Assembly: GCF_033115175.1 (NCBI RefSeq)
Contig: NC_084828.1
Location: 94,675,388 to 94,739,387, forward strand
Reading direction: 5' to 3'
DNA length: 64,000 nucleotides
Source: Lepus europaeus
Lineage: Eukaryota; Chordata; Mammalia; Lagomorpha; Leporidae
Shown: positions 23,885-35,140 of the stretch, in pieces
Numbering within the stretch: the first letter of the stretch is position 1
Layout of the letters: each line of letters opens with the position of its first letter
Notes under the pieces: generated by a model
The model's database searches: none
Told to the model about the DNA's origin: nothing
What the model saw: only the letters and a program-made list of their open reading frames with translations
Translations under genes and position numbers: made by a program

Positions 23885-24434
23885 GCTGTGTTGCTACTGC
23901 TCTGACACTGTCTGCAGGAGATGAGCACAGCCTGCGGGAAGCCGCTCACTGGGTGGGGCCGGGAAGGGGCAATGCAGGCAGAGCACCAAGAGCAGGCGCC
24001 CCTGCCAGCGGGATGGGTTTCCAATGCGGCTCCTACTGCCCGACAGCGGCGCTGCTGTGGGCAGAGATGTGCCCCGGCCCCAGCTCCTTACCTGCTCCAT
24101 GCAGTGGGGACGCCGCGTCTCCCCGACAGCACAGCTGTGGAGACTGTGCTAGCAAGCCTCTAGGGAGCTGTGGTTAGTACTCGCAGTGACGTTTTATTGA
24201 GCAGTTGCTGTGAGGCTGTTCAACAGAAACCACGCCCAGAGCTGTGCTTTTCTGGGCATGCCAACACACCCATGAGCTTGTTGCTCAGAGGCTCGGACCC
24301 AGAGCCTTGGCACCCAAGGGTCTGGCCTGCAAGGCAGCCGCCTCCCCCGCCACCCGGCCGGCACTCAGGTCCAGCCAAGTGCTGTCTTGGGTGACAGGTG
24401 CACGTCGAACACAAAACGGTAACTGAGATGATTG

Positions 24435-27400
24435 CTCTTTGTGGGTCACAAGCTTTATTTGATATAAACCTGATGTAGCCAACAAAGGATCAGAGTTTTC
24501 GGAGTCACCGCGAGCGCGGTGGGCCGGCAGTGGGCGACGGTGCTTACGTGCACGCTCTGAAGCTCTGACAGTTGAGAGGGGACAGCGGGTATGCACGGTG
24601 TATCTTCTGGCCATGGTAAACACGCACTGTGAACGTGTCACATTTGGAGAATGTGGGTTTCTTTAAAGCTTACACTGTGGTGGGGTTTAAATTGGACAGA
24701 GCTCTCCAATTCGGGAGAGGAGGTAGGGCGGCATTCCAAACCCCCACACAGCAGATCTGTTCTGATACAAAAGGGGAAAAAACCACGTTTATTTTCACAA
24801 GGCAGTATTCTGCTAAAGTATTACACATAAAGGAAATCGGAGCTGTCTATAGGAAAACAGCATCACAGAAGACTCAACATTGTGCTTAAAACTTTCAAAC
24901 AAACAGGTTTTAGAAAAGGGCACAGCAAGTGAGCATGGCAAGGTGCGCCCGCGTGCACGCGGACACGCAAGCTCAGCCTGGAACCCGCGGCCAGGCACAG
25001 CTGGCACACGGCCCTGTGCCACAGCAGGCAGCTCGCAGCCGTCCTGGCAAACGGCGAATGGTTCCAAAGCCACGTGAGAAGCGCCCTGGAGTTCTGTCCG
25101 GCTGTGGGCGGGCCCAGGTCCCTGCCCGCCGCCTCCCTGCAGGACGGCAGAGCTGCTGGGGCGCCTTCCGGCAGGGAAGAGGAGTGGCGAACCTGTTTCT
25201 CTCGTGTCAGAAGCCACAATGCGACAAGGAAATTCTGCAGAGACGTGAGACTACTCGCGAGCTGACTGTACACATATTTTAACTTGTGCTTTTCTCCTTG
25301 CCTGGTGGGGCCGTGCGCTGCCGGCTCTCTGAAGGCTCTGGCTGCATCCCGTGACCCAAGACAGAACTGATTTTGCGTAAAACGAGTTTGTTACAATCAG
25401 TCCCAAAAGAGCTGTGGTATTTCAGATGGGCTGGGGTTTGGAGGTTAGGAAATAAACCCAGCATTCCCAAGGTAAAACCAGATCTAAAAAGTAGTTTTAG
25501 GAAAATGGCCAGGTGCTGTGGTCCCGACAACGCGCGTTTTGATGTTCCATGTGGTATCGAGAACTGAGCCCGCCCCTTCAGGAAGGCGGGGGTTTTTCTT
25601 CAGGGTTATCCTTGAACTCGAGTTTCAAATCTTAAAAACCGCAAGGTATAAAATACCTAGATGTGCCAAGAAAGCCTTATTTTTTAAATATACCAAATGG
25701 CTATGATCACAGAAGCATTTTAGTTGCTCTGTCATTTCTCAGAAAAGTTGTGATTATATCTGAAACTTGAAAATCCTAACATAAATCATTAGATGAGAAA
25801 AGTTAAAATTTCACATTTAGAGAATTGAGCTTCTACAGCAACTCTGAGCAACGTACACAGGCGCTACGCTTCCCACAGAGGCCAGTGAGCCACTCAGGCG
25901 CGTGCATGCCCACGACTGACCCAGCGCCCACCCCGCCGTGCTGCGTTCGGGAGCGGCTGCTGCACGCGCGTGCGCTCACGGGCTGCAGGACACGCGGCAG
26001 GCTAAACATTTTCTAAAGTGCCTATGAATATGCGTACACACACCAGCCACATAGTATCAGGGCTGTGGAGAAACTGTTTCATCTAACACAGAACAGAATA
26101 GGCCTAGAGTTTAAGTTCAGACTACACATTTTTATAGACTACTCAGTTGATTTTGGAATGCAGGCATAAACAACTCCAGTTGAAGCACATATTCCAGAGA
26201 ATCATTAATATTAACTGTGCTAGGACAAAAAAATTCTTGTGCTTATTTAGAAAAGGCTATTTTGAGATCCAGAAGTATCTGGTATTTAGAATCCAATGGG
26301 ATAGTTCCAATTCTATAAAACAGATAGTAGTAAGTGAAGCTTAGTGAGTTTTTAATTATAAACAGATTGTGCAAATATTTAAAGTGATTATCAACCGTTA
26401 TCAAATCCAAAAAATTCCATTAAAATCGTGGCTACTCTGCATGGCAGTTCAGAAATGTAAAAAAACAAGAACCTGGACAGAAGTCATAGATATTACTGAG
26501 AACGAGCCCCACTCGGCCAGCGCCACACTCCCGAGCTGTGTGGCCCTGGGACTAGGGAGCTCCATGGCTGTGCACAGCTGGGTGCTGGCTGCCATCAGTT
26601 TAACAGGTGGGGCTGTGAGGCCGTAAGAGAAAACTGACGTGAAGGGTATAGAGAAGGGAGCCACATTGTGTGCCCCCGGGGGAGTCAGGGAGCCCCATGC
26701 CAGGAAGCGCTCCACCTCTGCCGGGTCCTGGTGGTGCGGCAAGGAGCCTGAGCACCGACCGGAACCCCATCCCGTGGCCTGGGAGGTGGCTTGTGGGCAT
26801 TTGCCTCCCAGGCCTGCCTTCAGCTGCCCACTTGCTCAGAGTCACTGAGAGCTTCAGGCAGGGCGAATCCCACTCGGGCCACACCTACCTCGGCCTGCCC
26901 TCCCCCGTGCCTTGTTCTTAGAGCCCCTCTTACCACCTTGACTTCACATAAAGTGGGAACTTCATAAGCATAGAAGTTTTAACTAACAGTTTTCAAAGAA
27001 AAATGCACTCCATCTTCTAAAACCTATCTGTTTTGGGCACCTAACCCTCAGAGTTCTACCTGATCACCTGAACCACACACAGGACTAGGAAAGCAGGTTC
27101 CTCCGTGAGCAGCTGGGGAATGATGCCAAGTGGAGGCTTAGGGGAGACTACAGCAGGCCTCCTCTTATCCCTTAACACACGTGGACAGACTCATGAGGAG
27201 ACACCATGATGCCAGGGAGCGCGCTCGCGGAGCCCTGGGGTGTGAGAAGTGTTCTATCTCCAGCTCCAGTGGTTCACAGTTCGTTAGGCCACACTTTCAA
27301 GTCTCTGGATTCTTAACTAAGCCTCGTGGATAGAAAGCTGGGAGAAGTGGCAGATACCCAGTGCACAAGAGAACGCCTGGCGTGAATGGAGATGAGGAGT

Positions 27401-28627
27401 AGGGTTGTGAAGAGAGCTAAGTAAGACAGAATCACTCTTCTGTGTGTGTGAGACAACATACATAACAACAGCATGAGTGTCGGTATAGGAGAGTGAGTGA
27501 CCGTTACACACAATGTTTTCTCCTGACTTAGCAGCAAACTAACTCAACTGCTTTTGCATTTGCATAAAAAATCCATGCAGCATACTGAATGCTAGCCCGT
27601 TTCTCACCTACGCCTTCTAGTGCTTCATACAACCAAATGAAGCGGAAGTAATCAAACCTATTAGATTCATTCCTAATCCCTAAAGGACTTTCGTCTTTAG
27701 CATTTCCATGCTAACTAAAACTATTACTGGGTTTTTGTTTCTTGATGTGGCTGCCTCCTAAATATAATACCTATATAACTTTCTAAAAGTTATCTCCAGG
27801 TTTGGAGAACAATTAAGAAAAGCAGGAAATGTTGGGGAACCTACCCGAGAGGCCAGCCCGAATGCTGCAACACCTTCCCCGGCTGCCAGGGCCAAGTCCA
27901 TGCCTCCTTCCCCCGGGTTCTCAGGGCTGTGTCAGGTCCCCTGCTGGGTCGCTGTGGGGATGGGCTCCCGCTGCATCCCCATAGCACCCTGCAGTGTGTA
28001 GGGCGGTGCTCAGCTAAAGCTAGACTGAGCAGGAAACTGGAGAGGCCATCTCTGGCGGGAAAATCTAGCTCGGCCCAGGCTCGCTGCGTGGCCTCCGCTG
28101 GCTCCCCCGACATGAGCTGAGACAGCTCTGGCCCAGATGCAGTGCGGGCAGCAGGGAGAGGGGGAAGGGCAGGAACAGCCTTGCCAGTGCACACTCTGTT
28201 CCCATCGAGTGAGCTGCTTCCCCCACGGGACCTCCAGGTGGGGGGTACCTGTGCCCAGGCCAAAACAATGCCAAGAGCCTGTCTGTGGGAGACCAGCTCT
28301 CTAGAACACAGCGTCACCTTCACTCTGGCAGTGTGCCTCAATGTCTTCGACGCTCCTCTGCTTTCCAAGTCCCCAGTGAAATTAAGGCTGGGTCACAATT
28401 CTTGACGCCAGATGCTACATAGAAAGGACCTCAAGATACAAAAGGAAAATCGTGTATCATAAAAACAATCTCGGTTAAAGACTAAGAGTGAAGCTAATCA
28501 GCAGACCACTGAACTGCTATGGGTGTTAGAGAGGGGTAGAAAATCCTAACAGCATTGGAAAAAGGATCCATCAGACAAAGTACAAGAACTCAGCCAGCAC
28601 CGGAGGCTGAGCTTCCCGCCCGGGCGC
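24435..28627 (-). other. Gene B 3' UTR, about 4.2 kb
   Basis: This stretch runs from the gene B stop codon to the best poly(A) signal with no intervening SINE or L1. It holds AT-rich and CpG-containing blocks and no open frame with protein-like composition. Its length and lack of repeats suggest a post-transcriptionally regulated 3' UTR. Continuity as a single transcript is inferred, and shorter 3' ends are possible. Confidence 0.6.
24454..24459 (-). terminator. AATAAA polyadenylation signal of gene B
   Basis: On the minus strand the hexamer reads ATCAAATAAAGCTTGTG. It is followed about 35-45 nt further by a GT-rich element (GTTTTGTGTTCG), as expected for CstF binding, so cleavage should occur near 24,435. 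A second AATAAA at 24,788-24,793 could serve as a proximal site. Confidence 0.7.
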
Positions 28628-29184
28628 TCACACGGTGGTTTCTATCGTTTCTATCACTTCCAGGTCGGACTGCGACGGGGAGAGGAGGGTGCACTCGTCC
28701 GGCTCCCAGCTGCTCTCGGGACTGTAGTCTTCCTCTGAACTCAGTTCTGCGCCTTCCTCCGTGTCCTCGTCGCACGATTCCACATAGTGAGCCCCGACGG
28801 CGTTGATCCCGGAGTCCTCGGAACTGGAGGGAGAAGAGCAGTGATCTATTTTTGGTGTACTGCTCTCTCTCGAAATTAAGGCATCGTGTGCGGAGACCTC
28901 CTCGGGGCTCGTCTTGTGGGAGTGTGGCGCCGGCTGCTTCTGCACGTAACACATCTTCCCGTTAATGCATTTGACCTGGTAGTTGTCGATAAAGAGGTCT
29001 GAAATCATGCAGTACCGAGGTGAGTCAGGGGGAAGGGGAGGCTGGAAGACGGACGCGAATTTCAAAAAGTGTTCGGTGAGAGAGACTGAGATCTGAATGG
29101 TGTTCGTGGGCTCCCGAGGCCTGGCAGGGATCTCAGTGCTTGGGAGCTGCTCCACGGGGGTCATGGGCTGGTACACGTACTTGC
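28628..29184 (-). CDS. Gene B terminal coding exon (184 codons plus split codon, TGA)
   Basis: The exon starts after a strong acceptor (TTCTTTGTGTCCCCACAG) with two bases of a split codon and runs open to TGA at 28,628-28,630. The first 80 residues look folded: KYVYQPMTPVEQLPS, then alternating hydrophobic strands, a PPLPPDSP turn and a cysteine-containing CINGKMCYVQ end. The rest is disordered and acidic, with SSPSSSEDSG and many E/D/S residues resembling CK2-type phosphorylation sites. The last four residues are ETTV, which fits a class I PDZ ligand (T at -2, V at 0). I do not recognise the family name and give no symbol. Composition, clean splice site, length and a long 3' UTR make it a genuine conserved exon. 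The unusual intron just upstream is described separately. Confidence 0.85.
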
Positions 29185-29231
29185 CTGTGGGGACACAAAG
29201 AAGACGGTTGAAGTCTAAGTCGTGTACAAAC
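29185..29231 (-). other. Candidate ultra-short intron (47 nt) in gene B
   Basis: The minus strand reads GTTTGTAC at the 5' end and TTCTTTGTGTCCCCACAG at the 3' end. Removing these 47 nt keeps the frame and forms Gly-Lys-Tyr-Val. An alternative donor 9 nt upstream (GTCACT) also keeps frame and would make a 56-nt intron. Without splicing a TAG stop is met. Confidence 0.5.
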
Positions 29232-29416
29232 CATAGTGACGCATCACAGTGCTTTCCTTCTGAGGATTCAGACTCAAGGGAAACTGGATGGAATCATTCA
29301 ACAGCGTCACAGCGTCACAGCCAATCAAAACCAGAGCACAGCACATTAGTTTCATCTGGAACTCGGCACAGTCGCCTACACTGACTTTGTAAGTCATTCC
29401 AATGCTCTGAGGTAGG
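29232..29416 (-). CDS. Gene B candidate internal exon (185 nt)
   Basis: On the minus strand the sequence after CTCCCAG is open for 61 codons and stays in frame with both neighbours. It supplies one base to complete a codon begun by the exon at 37,611-37,803 and ends with one base that completes the Gly codon at the start of the terminal exon. The product reads LPQSIGMTYKVSVGD, then a hydrophobic strand-like region and LNPQKESTVMRHYG. The weak points are a short polypyrimidine tract, a non-consensus donor (G|GTTTGT) and an intron of only 47 nt to the last exon. If not spliced there, the frame ends shortly after at a stop, giving an alternative C terminus. Confidence 0.6.
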
Positions 29417-30009
29417 CTGGGAGGACACTGTCCTCCTGGCTTTCCAGACAACGTCAGGTGATGTGCCCATCACGCGGAGACAAAGAATGTCTATGACACA
29501 CATGTTGTAAAGTGTGTGATTCCATTTTTATCTTTAGTAAGGGAATGTTACACTTAACTAGAAAGATATACCAACTTGCTAGAATTATGAACGATGCTCA
29601 CTTCCTGTGTTTCAATCAGAACATACACTCGTTATTGAACAGGCAATGGCCTGCTGCATGGGTTAGGGTGTGAAATGATCTCTCCAGACTCAGAGCTCAT
29701 CAGTGGCTTAAGTGAAGTCATTCTTCCTGGTACCAAGCAGAAGTAAAGGCATGGGGAGAGATCAGGGGATGACCTGCTAGATGTTTCTGGAGGACCGAGA
29801 AGCTGCTCTCCAAACCCTCCCCTCTGCTCATCTGTACCTCACATAGTTACAGCAAGGGAAGCCTACATGAATCTGGTCCTAACGTGTCCCTTTCCTGGTT
29901 TTCTTTTGTTCGACATTTAGCAGAGCCTTCCAAGTGCTAAGTGCTAAAGAAACAGAGATGAAAATGACCCAGTCTGTAAGTCTAAAATGATTTCAAAATC
30001 AAAAGCTAG

Positions 30010-30255
30010 AGGCATTTACCAATGGTTAAGATGCTGGCTAGAATGCTGTGTCCCACCTCAGATCACCAGAGTTTGAATCCAGGCCGTGGCTCCCGACTCG
30101 AGCTTTCTGCCTAATGCAGACCCTGGCGGGGCAGTGATGGCTCTGATTATTGGGTCCCTCCCACCCTCGTGGGAGACCTGGCTGGCCCAGGCGTCATAGA
30201 CATTTGGGTGGTGAACCAGTGTGCTCCCCCCCTCACTTCCCAAGTGAAAACCTAA
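30010..30255 (+). mobile_element. C-SINE, old and degraded
   Basis: A diverged sense copy: 'GGTTAAGATGCTGGCTAGAA', 'GAGTTTGAATCCAGGC' (B-box region), 'GGGAGACCTGGCTGGCC' and 'GGTGAACCAGTG'. The tail is nearly lost (CCCAAGTGAAAACC). It marks the end of the SINE-free interval. Confidence 0.75.
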
Positions 30256-30359
30256 GGGGGAAAATTCCTGAAAAATGACATAGATGGCAATGCCACTGTG
30301 GCATTATGATCTTGGATTTTTCTTCCTAATGTGGCCTATGTGTATGACAGGGCTTTTTT

Positions 30360-31224
30360 CTTTTACACTTTATTCTTATTTTAAATTATTTCAAATAGAG
30401 AAAAGTGTAAGAGCTAAATATGCACACACATTTAAAAATTTTTAACATACTCCCATACTTGCTTCATATGTATATATTATTTTTCTTGAAAGCAGGAGTG
30501 GTACATACAATGTAAATCATACAATGTGAGATTCATGACAGATCAGAAAATGAGAAGGTTAGGGATACAATTCAGTGAAGACAACATTTATACATACAGA
30601 CCAATAAAATGGCATCCACACATTTTTATACTGTGTGTGTATGTATGAATGTATGCAAACACACACACTTCCATATAGAAGAGAAACATATTTATGCTTG
30701 GCTTATTTCACTTAGCATAATGATCCCCACTTCCATTCTGTTGCAGATGTCAGGATTTCTCTTTTTCATGGCTAAATGAACATAAAAAAATGCCCAGAGT
30801 CACTAGCCATCAGGGAAGTGCATATAAAAACTGCAGTGAGGTATCATCTCACTCTAGTTAGAATGGCTGTTAATCAAAAAGTCAAAAAAAATGTAAAAAA
30901 TAAAACTGGTCAGGATGTGGAGAAAAGGGAAGGAACCCTAATGCACTATTTGAGAAATGCAAATTAGTATAGCCATTATGGAGTACAGTCCGGCAATTCC
31001 TCAAAAAACTAAAAATGGATCTACCATATGACCCAGCTATCCCACTTCTGGGAATATATCCAAAGGAAATGAAGTCAGCATAGGAAAGAGATACCTACAT
31101 GTTTACTTCAGCTCAATTCACAATAACAAGGATATGGAATCAACCCAGATGTCCCTCAACTGATGACTGGATAAAGAAAATGTGTGTATATACACACATG
31201 GGCTGTTACTCTGCCGTAAAAAAA
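30360..31224 (-). mobile_element. Twin-primed (5'-inverted) L1 with 15-bp target duplication
   Basis: Bases 30,360-30,775 are L1 3' sequence in antisense orientation. Bases 30,776-31,224 are the adjacent upstream L1 segment in the opposite orientation. Target copies ATGACAGGGCTTTTT flank both ends (30,344-30,358 and 31,225-31,239). The order and the abutting L1 coordinates are what twin priming predicts for a minus-strand insertion. Confidence 0.88.
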
Positions 31225-31239
31225 ATGACAGGGCTTTTT

Positions 31240-31755
31240 AAAAAAATTGTATATTTTTGTGAAGTACAGTGGTACTTTAATACATGTGCATAATACATAA
31301 TGGTCAAACCAGGGTAATCAGCATTAAACTTGTGAAACACTTTACCTTATCATAACTGCACTTACATCTGGGGTCCAGTGTGACAATACAGGTATATAGT
31401 GTACACTGAACAAATCGAGATAAGTAACACTTCCATCTCCTTCTTAATACTTTAGGTTGAGCCTTGCAGCTCCTCTCTCCTAGTCATTCATAAGCCATAC
31501 AATAGATTATTGTAAACCACAGTCACCACACTGTGCTATGGGCAGCAGAACATACTCTGTTTCTTCTGTGTTCTGACACCTGCTACCCAACCTCCCTCCG
31601 TCCCACTCCTCTAATTCTCTTCCAATCCCTAGTAAGTCCATGTTCAGATCAACTTTTTTTAAGCTTTTACCAGAAGTGTCTGTATTTTTGTGTCTGACTT
31701 CACATAACATGATGTCCTCCAGTTCTATCTTTTTTGCTGCAAAAAAGACTGCAAA
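31240..31755 (-). mobile_element. Old L1 3' UTR/ORF2 end
   Basis: The antisense L1 3' region includes 'CACAGTCACCACACTGTGCT', 'CCCTAGTAAGTCCATGTTCA' and 'CATAACATGATGTCCTCCAG'. The younger twin-primed L1 lies at its 3' boundary and a C-SINE follows it. Confidence 0.8.
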
Positions 31756-32020
31756 GGGGGCCAGCATTGTGGTGTAGCAGGTTAAGCCACAGCCTGCGAC
31801 ATCAGCACCTTGTATGGATTCAAGTCCCAGCTGCTCCATTTCCAGTCTAGCTCCCTGCTAACATGCCTGGGAAAGCAGCAGAAGATACTTGGGCCCCTGC
31901 ACCCATGTAGGAACCCAAGTCATTGCAACCATTTGGGGAACAAACCAATGATGGAAGATCCTTCTTTCTCTGTGTGTCTCCCTCTGTCTCTGTAACTCTG
32001 CCTTTCAAGTCGTCTTAAAA
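31756..32020 (+). mobile_element. C-SINE
   Basis: A sense copy starting GGGGCCAGCATTGTGGTGTA and ending CTCTGCCTTTCAAGTCGTCTT, with a short tail. It abuts the next SINE with only about 12 bases between. Confidence 0.92.
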
Positions 32021-32032
32021 AATGACAGCAGA

Positions 32033-32379
32033 GGCCGGTGCCACGGCTCACTAGGCTAATCCTCTGCCTGCGGCACCGGCACACCAGGTTCTAGTCTCAG
32101 TCGGGGTGCCGGATGCTGTCCCGGTTGCCCCTCTTCCAGGCCAGCTCTCTGCTATGGCCCGGGAGTACAGTGGAGGATGGCCAAGTCCTTGGGCCCTGCA
32201 CCCACATGGGAGACCAGGGGAAGCACCTGGCTCCTGGCTTTGCATCAGCATGATGCGCCGGCCACAGCGCGCCGGTCGCAATGGCCATTGGAGGGTGAAC
32301 CAACGGTAAAGGAAGATCTCTCTCTCTCTCTCTCTCACTCTCACTCTCCACTCTGCCTGTCAAAAAAAAAAAAAAAAAA
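32033..32379 (+). mobile_element. C-SINE, young subfamily
   Basis: The head GGCCGGTGCCACGGCTCACT, body CGGGGTGCCGGATGCTGTCC, and TCTC tract followed by CTCTGCCTGTC and an 18-A tail define the younger CpG-rich subfamily. It is complete. Confidence 0.93.
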
Positions 32380-32960
32380 CCTGAGAGCAGAATGGGTGGA
32401 ACTTGAGATGAGGCTTTCTAACCTTAGCAGCACTGGCACTGGAGGTGGGCAGGTCTGCTGTGCAGGACCGTCCGACGCACAGCTGGGTGGCTAGCAGCAG
32501 CCAGCCCTGCACATACCACATACCTGTGGCAGCTCCTCCCCTCCTGTGACAGTCAGGGAAAAGGTCACCCGGGTCAGATCCACTGGTGGAGGATGTTCTC
32601 AAGAGCACCTTTTTTGAGGTAAATCAAAGTTATAGGCGCTTGTTCTGTTTAGTTTATTTCTTGGTCAGATTGAAAATCCTTCTAGGATAGGAGTCATAGT
32701 TATAAGGAAAAAATTACCTTAAGTTTTTAATGTTTATTAATCACAGAATACATGGGGACTTGAAGATTATTATTTTAAGCTCTTATTTCTCAAAATAAGC
32801 TCCATTAAGTTCAAGACACATCTATAAGTGATGATAACCAGGGATTCTGCCCATTGCTGAAGAACTGAGGGTCCTGGGAATTTACCCTTGGTAATGCAGC
32901 CTTTTTACATTATTAGCTGAAGAAAAGTGGTTGCCTTTTAAAATTTAAGATTAAGGGAAG
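32380..32960. other. Gene B intron segment, no certain feature
   Basis: Unique-looking sequence. The part after 32,760 may belong to an unclassified fossil repeat that resumes after the next SINE. Confidence 0.35.
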
Positions 32961-32961
32961 T

Positions 32962-33240
32962 GGGGCCAGCACTGTGGCATAGCTGCCTATGATGCTGGCA
33001 TCCCATATGAGTGCCAGTTTGAGTCCCAACTGCTCCACTTCCAATCCAGCTCCATGCTAATGAGCCTGGGAAAGCCGTGGAAGATGGCCTGAGTGCTTGG
33101 GCCCCTGCACCCATGTGAGAGACCAGTTGGGATTCCAGGCTCCTGGTTCAGCCTGGCCCAGCCCTAGCCATGGCAGTCTTTTGGGGAGTGAACCAGCGGA
33201 TGGAGAATTCTCTCTGTCTCTCCCTTTCAAATCAATCATG
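32962..33240 (+). mobile_element. C-SINE
   Basis: A sense copy starting TGGGGCCAGCACTGTGGCAT and ending CCCTTTCAAATCAATC. The (TC)n tract is short. It splits a possible older repeat. Confidence 0.9.
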
Positions 33241-34170
33241 CTTATAAAAAACAGGAAGGGCAGTGAGAGGAGCCAAGCCCGTGACAGCTCTCAGAAGCGC
33301 CCTCGTCTGAGGGCGGTGAGCAGCACCCCTGCTGAGCCTACCTGGGCGTTTCTCTGCTAAAGCGTTGGCCGATTTGCTCAGAGCACTCTCAGAATAAGCA
33401 GATGTAGCAATGCCTTCAGCTGCCCAAACACCGCTCCCGCGACCTTTGCTCCTGACCAGCCTGCTCCATTTCCCCCTCCTGGGAGCCACTGCTTTACTTG
33501 TGCTATGTCTTCGGGATTGTCTTGGTGAAGCCACATTGCAATTCCTGCTACAGCTCTTCAAAGAGGTGTTTCAGGCTGGCTCTGGATCCCCAGCATTTAA
33601 AGTTTCCACCAAAATCTCTGCTCTGATCTGCAGCTGGACTGGGCACAATGGTTCTGGCCCCGTCAAGCAGAGAGCTTGCGCCGCTCCAGCTCTCGGTCAG
33701 ATGAGGGGTTGGTGGTGCTGGCTTCTGTTTCTGCTGCCACCCACCAGTCCTCCTCGAGGGTAAACAAGGTTCGTTTCTCCTTATAAATGTGTGGATGCTT
33801 TGCCCCATGGGCCATACCTTCAACACCATCTCAACCCTTTTCTAAACAAGTTCTGCATCTGTGAACTGCTGCTTTCTTGGGGGCGCTGTCCCCATACACC
33901 TCTTGTAAACCCTCAGTGGCTTCAAGCTTACCATAAATTTGATGTTTTCTCTTCAATTTTAGTGGAATTCATGTTGATTTTATAGGGGCTCCTTTCAAAC
34001 TCATGTCCTATCCTTAATACTGCCTCAAACCAGATCCTGTTCAGACATATTATAACAAGTTAATGTGAGTTTTGTTTTGGTACAAAAAAATTGAAAGGTG
34101 TGTGTAGTTCCTTTCATAATTCTTGTATGCATTTTCCATGGGCTTTTAAAGAACCACCATAGCAACAGTT
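33241..34170. other. Unclassified segment, possibly a fossil transposon or retrocopy
   Basis: A 0.9-kb block with long open frames on both strands (for example 33,410-33,763 +, and 33,561-33,232 -). It seems continuous with 32,760-32,960 across the SINE. It feels like a decayed transposase or retrocopy, but I cannot match a family. Confidence 0.25.
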
Positions 34171-34171
34171 T

Positions 34172-34455
34172 CAAAGATTATTTGAAAGGCAGAGAGGTAG
34201 ACAGACAGGTCTTCCAACCACTGAGTCATTCTCAAAATGCCTACAACAACCAGGCGAGGCCTACGGAAGCCAGGAGCCTGGAACTCAACCCTAGTCTGTG
34301 TGGCTGGCAAAGCCCCACGCACTTGAGCTGATGCTTCTCAGGATGTGAATTAGCAAGAAGCTGGAACTGCGACAGGAGCTGAAACTCCTACCCAGGTCCC
34401 TGATATGGGATGCAGGTGTTCCCAGTGCATCCACCAGGCCAAACATCTGCCTCAG
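34172..34455 (-). mobile_element. C-SINE, older
   Basis: An antisense copy from AAAGATTATTTGAAAGGCAG to CAGGCCAAACATCTGCCT. The centre is diverged but the layout is complete. Confidence 0.82.
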
Positions 34456-34861
34456 CCAGTGCTCCTGGACATGGAGGCTGCACATAGTAGGCATTCAAGA
34501 AATGCTTGCAGCACAAGGACTAAGTTTGTTCTGGCCTAAGTAGCTAACTCTGGTTTAGTTACCCACTTGTCACAGCTAGAGGATGATCTTGGCAGCCAAA
34601 ACCATCCTCAGACCGAGAGGGTCTAGGGCTTTACTTAGTCCAAATATAGAGGGAAGAGGTGATCCTGCTGTCGGGACTTCCCCAGCACCCCTCTCCTCCT
34701 GTCACCGAGCCCTCTAGTCCCCTTTCTCCTTCCCTTCTTTTGTGCTTTGTCCTGTTTCTTTGCTTTCTCGCCTCTTGGCTCTTCTACCTCTTTCTTTTTC
34801 TGGCCTCCTCTCCTCCAAGATTCTGTGTCCTCAGAATTCCTGTGTTTTAGCCCTGAGCCCA

Positions 34862-35140
34862 GGTGATGGTACTTAGAGGTGGCTTTCTTGATAGGTCATG
34901 GGTTTAATGTCTTTGTAAGAGGAGGGGACCAGGGCCTCTCTCCCCTCCATGTCAAGGACACAGCGCTGCAAATGAGGATGAGTGCCCTCAGCACACACCC
35001 AAACTACCAGCACCTCCAACCTGGACTTCACAGCTCCCAGACTGTGAGAAACATGTCCATCACATAAGCCACCCAGCCTGTGGCATTTCATTATGGTGGC
35101 CCAAACTGACAAGCACATGTGGGAGAGGAAGCTGTAGACT
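34862..35140 (+). mobile_element. ERVL-MaLR-type LTR remnant
   Basis: The order GTGATGGTACTTAGAGGTGG, GGTCATGGGTTTAATG, AAGGACACAGC, CCAGACTGTGAGAAAC and AAGCCACCCAGCCTGTGG is typical of solitary MaLR-type LTRs of mammals. No internal viral coding region is present. Confidence 0.7.

Larger units (their letters stand above)
20865..24434. other. Intergenic, SINE-free sequence between convergent genes
   Basis: No lagomorph SINE, no splice-bounded exon and no RNA gene was recognised. It contains a tentative L1 relic near 21.1 kb and a poly-G run near 23.87 kb. Open frames up to 228 codons (22,091-22,777) occur in GC-rich sequence without protein-like features. Confidence 0.45.
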
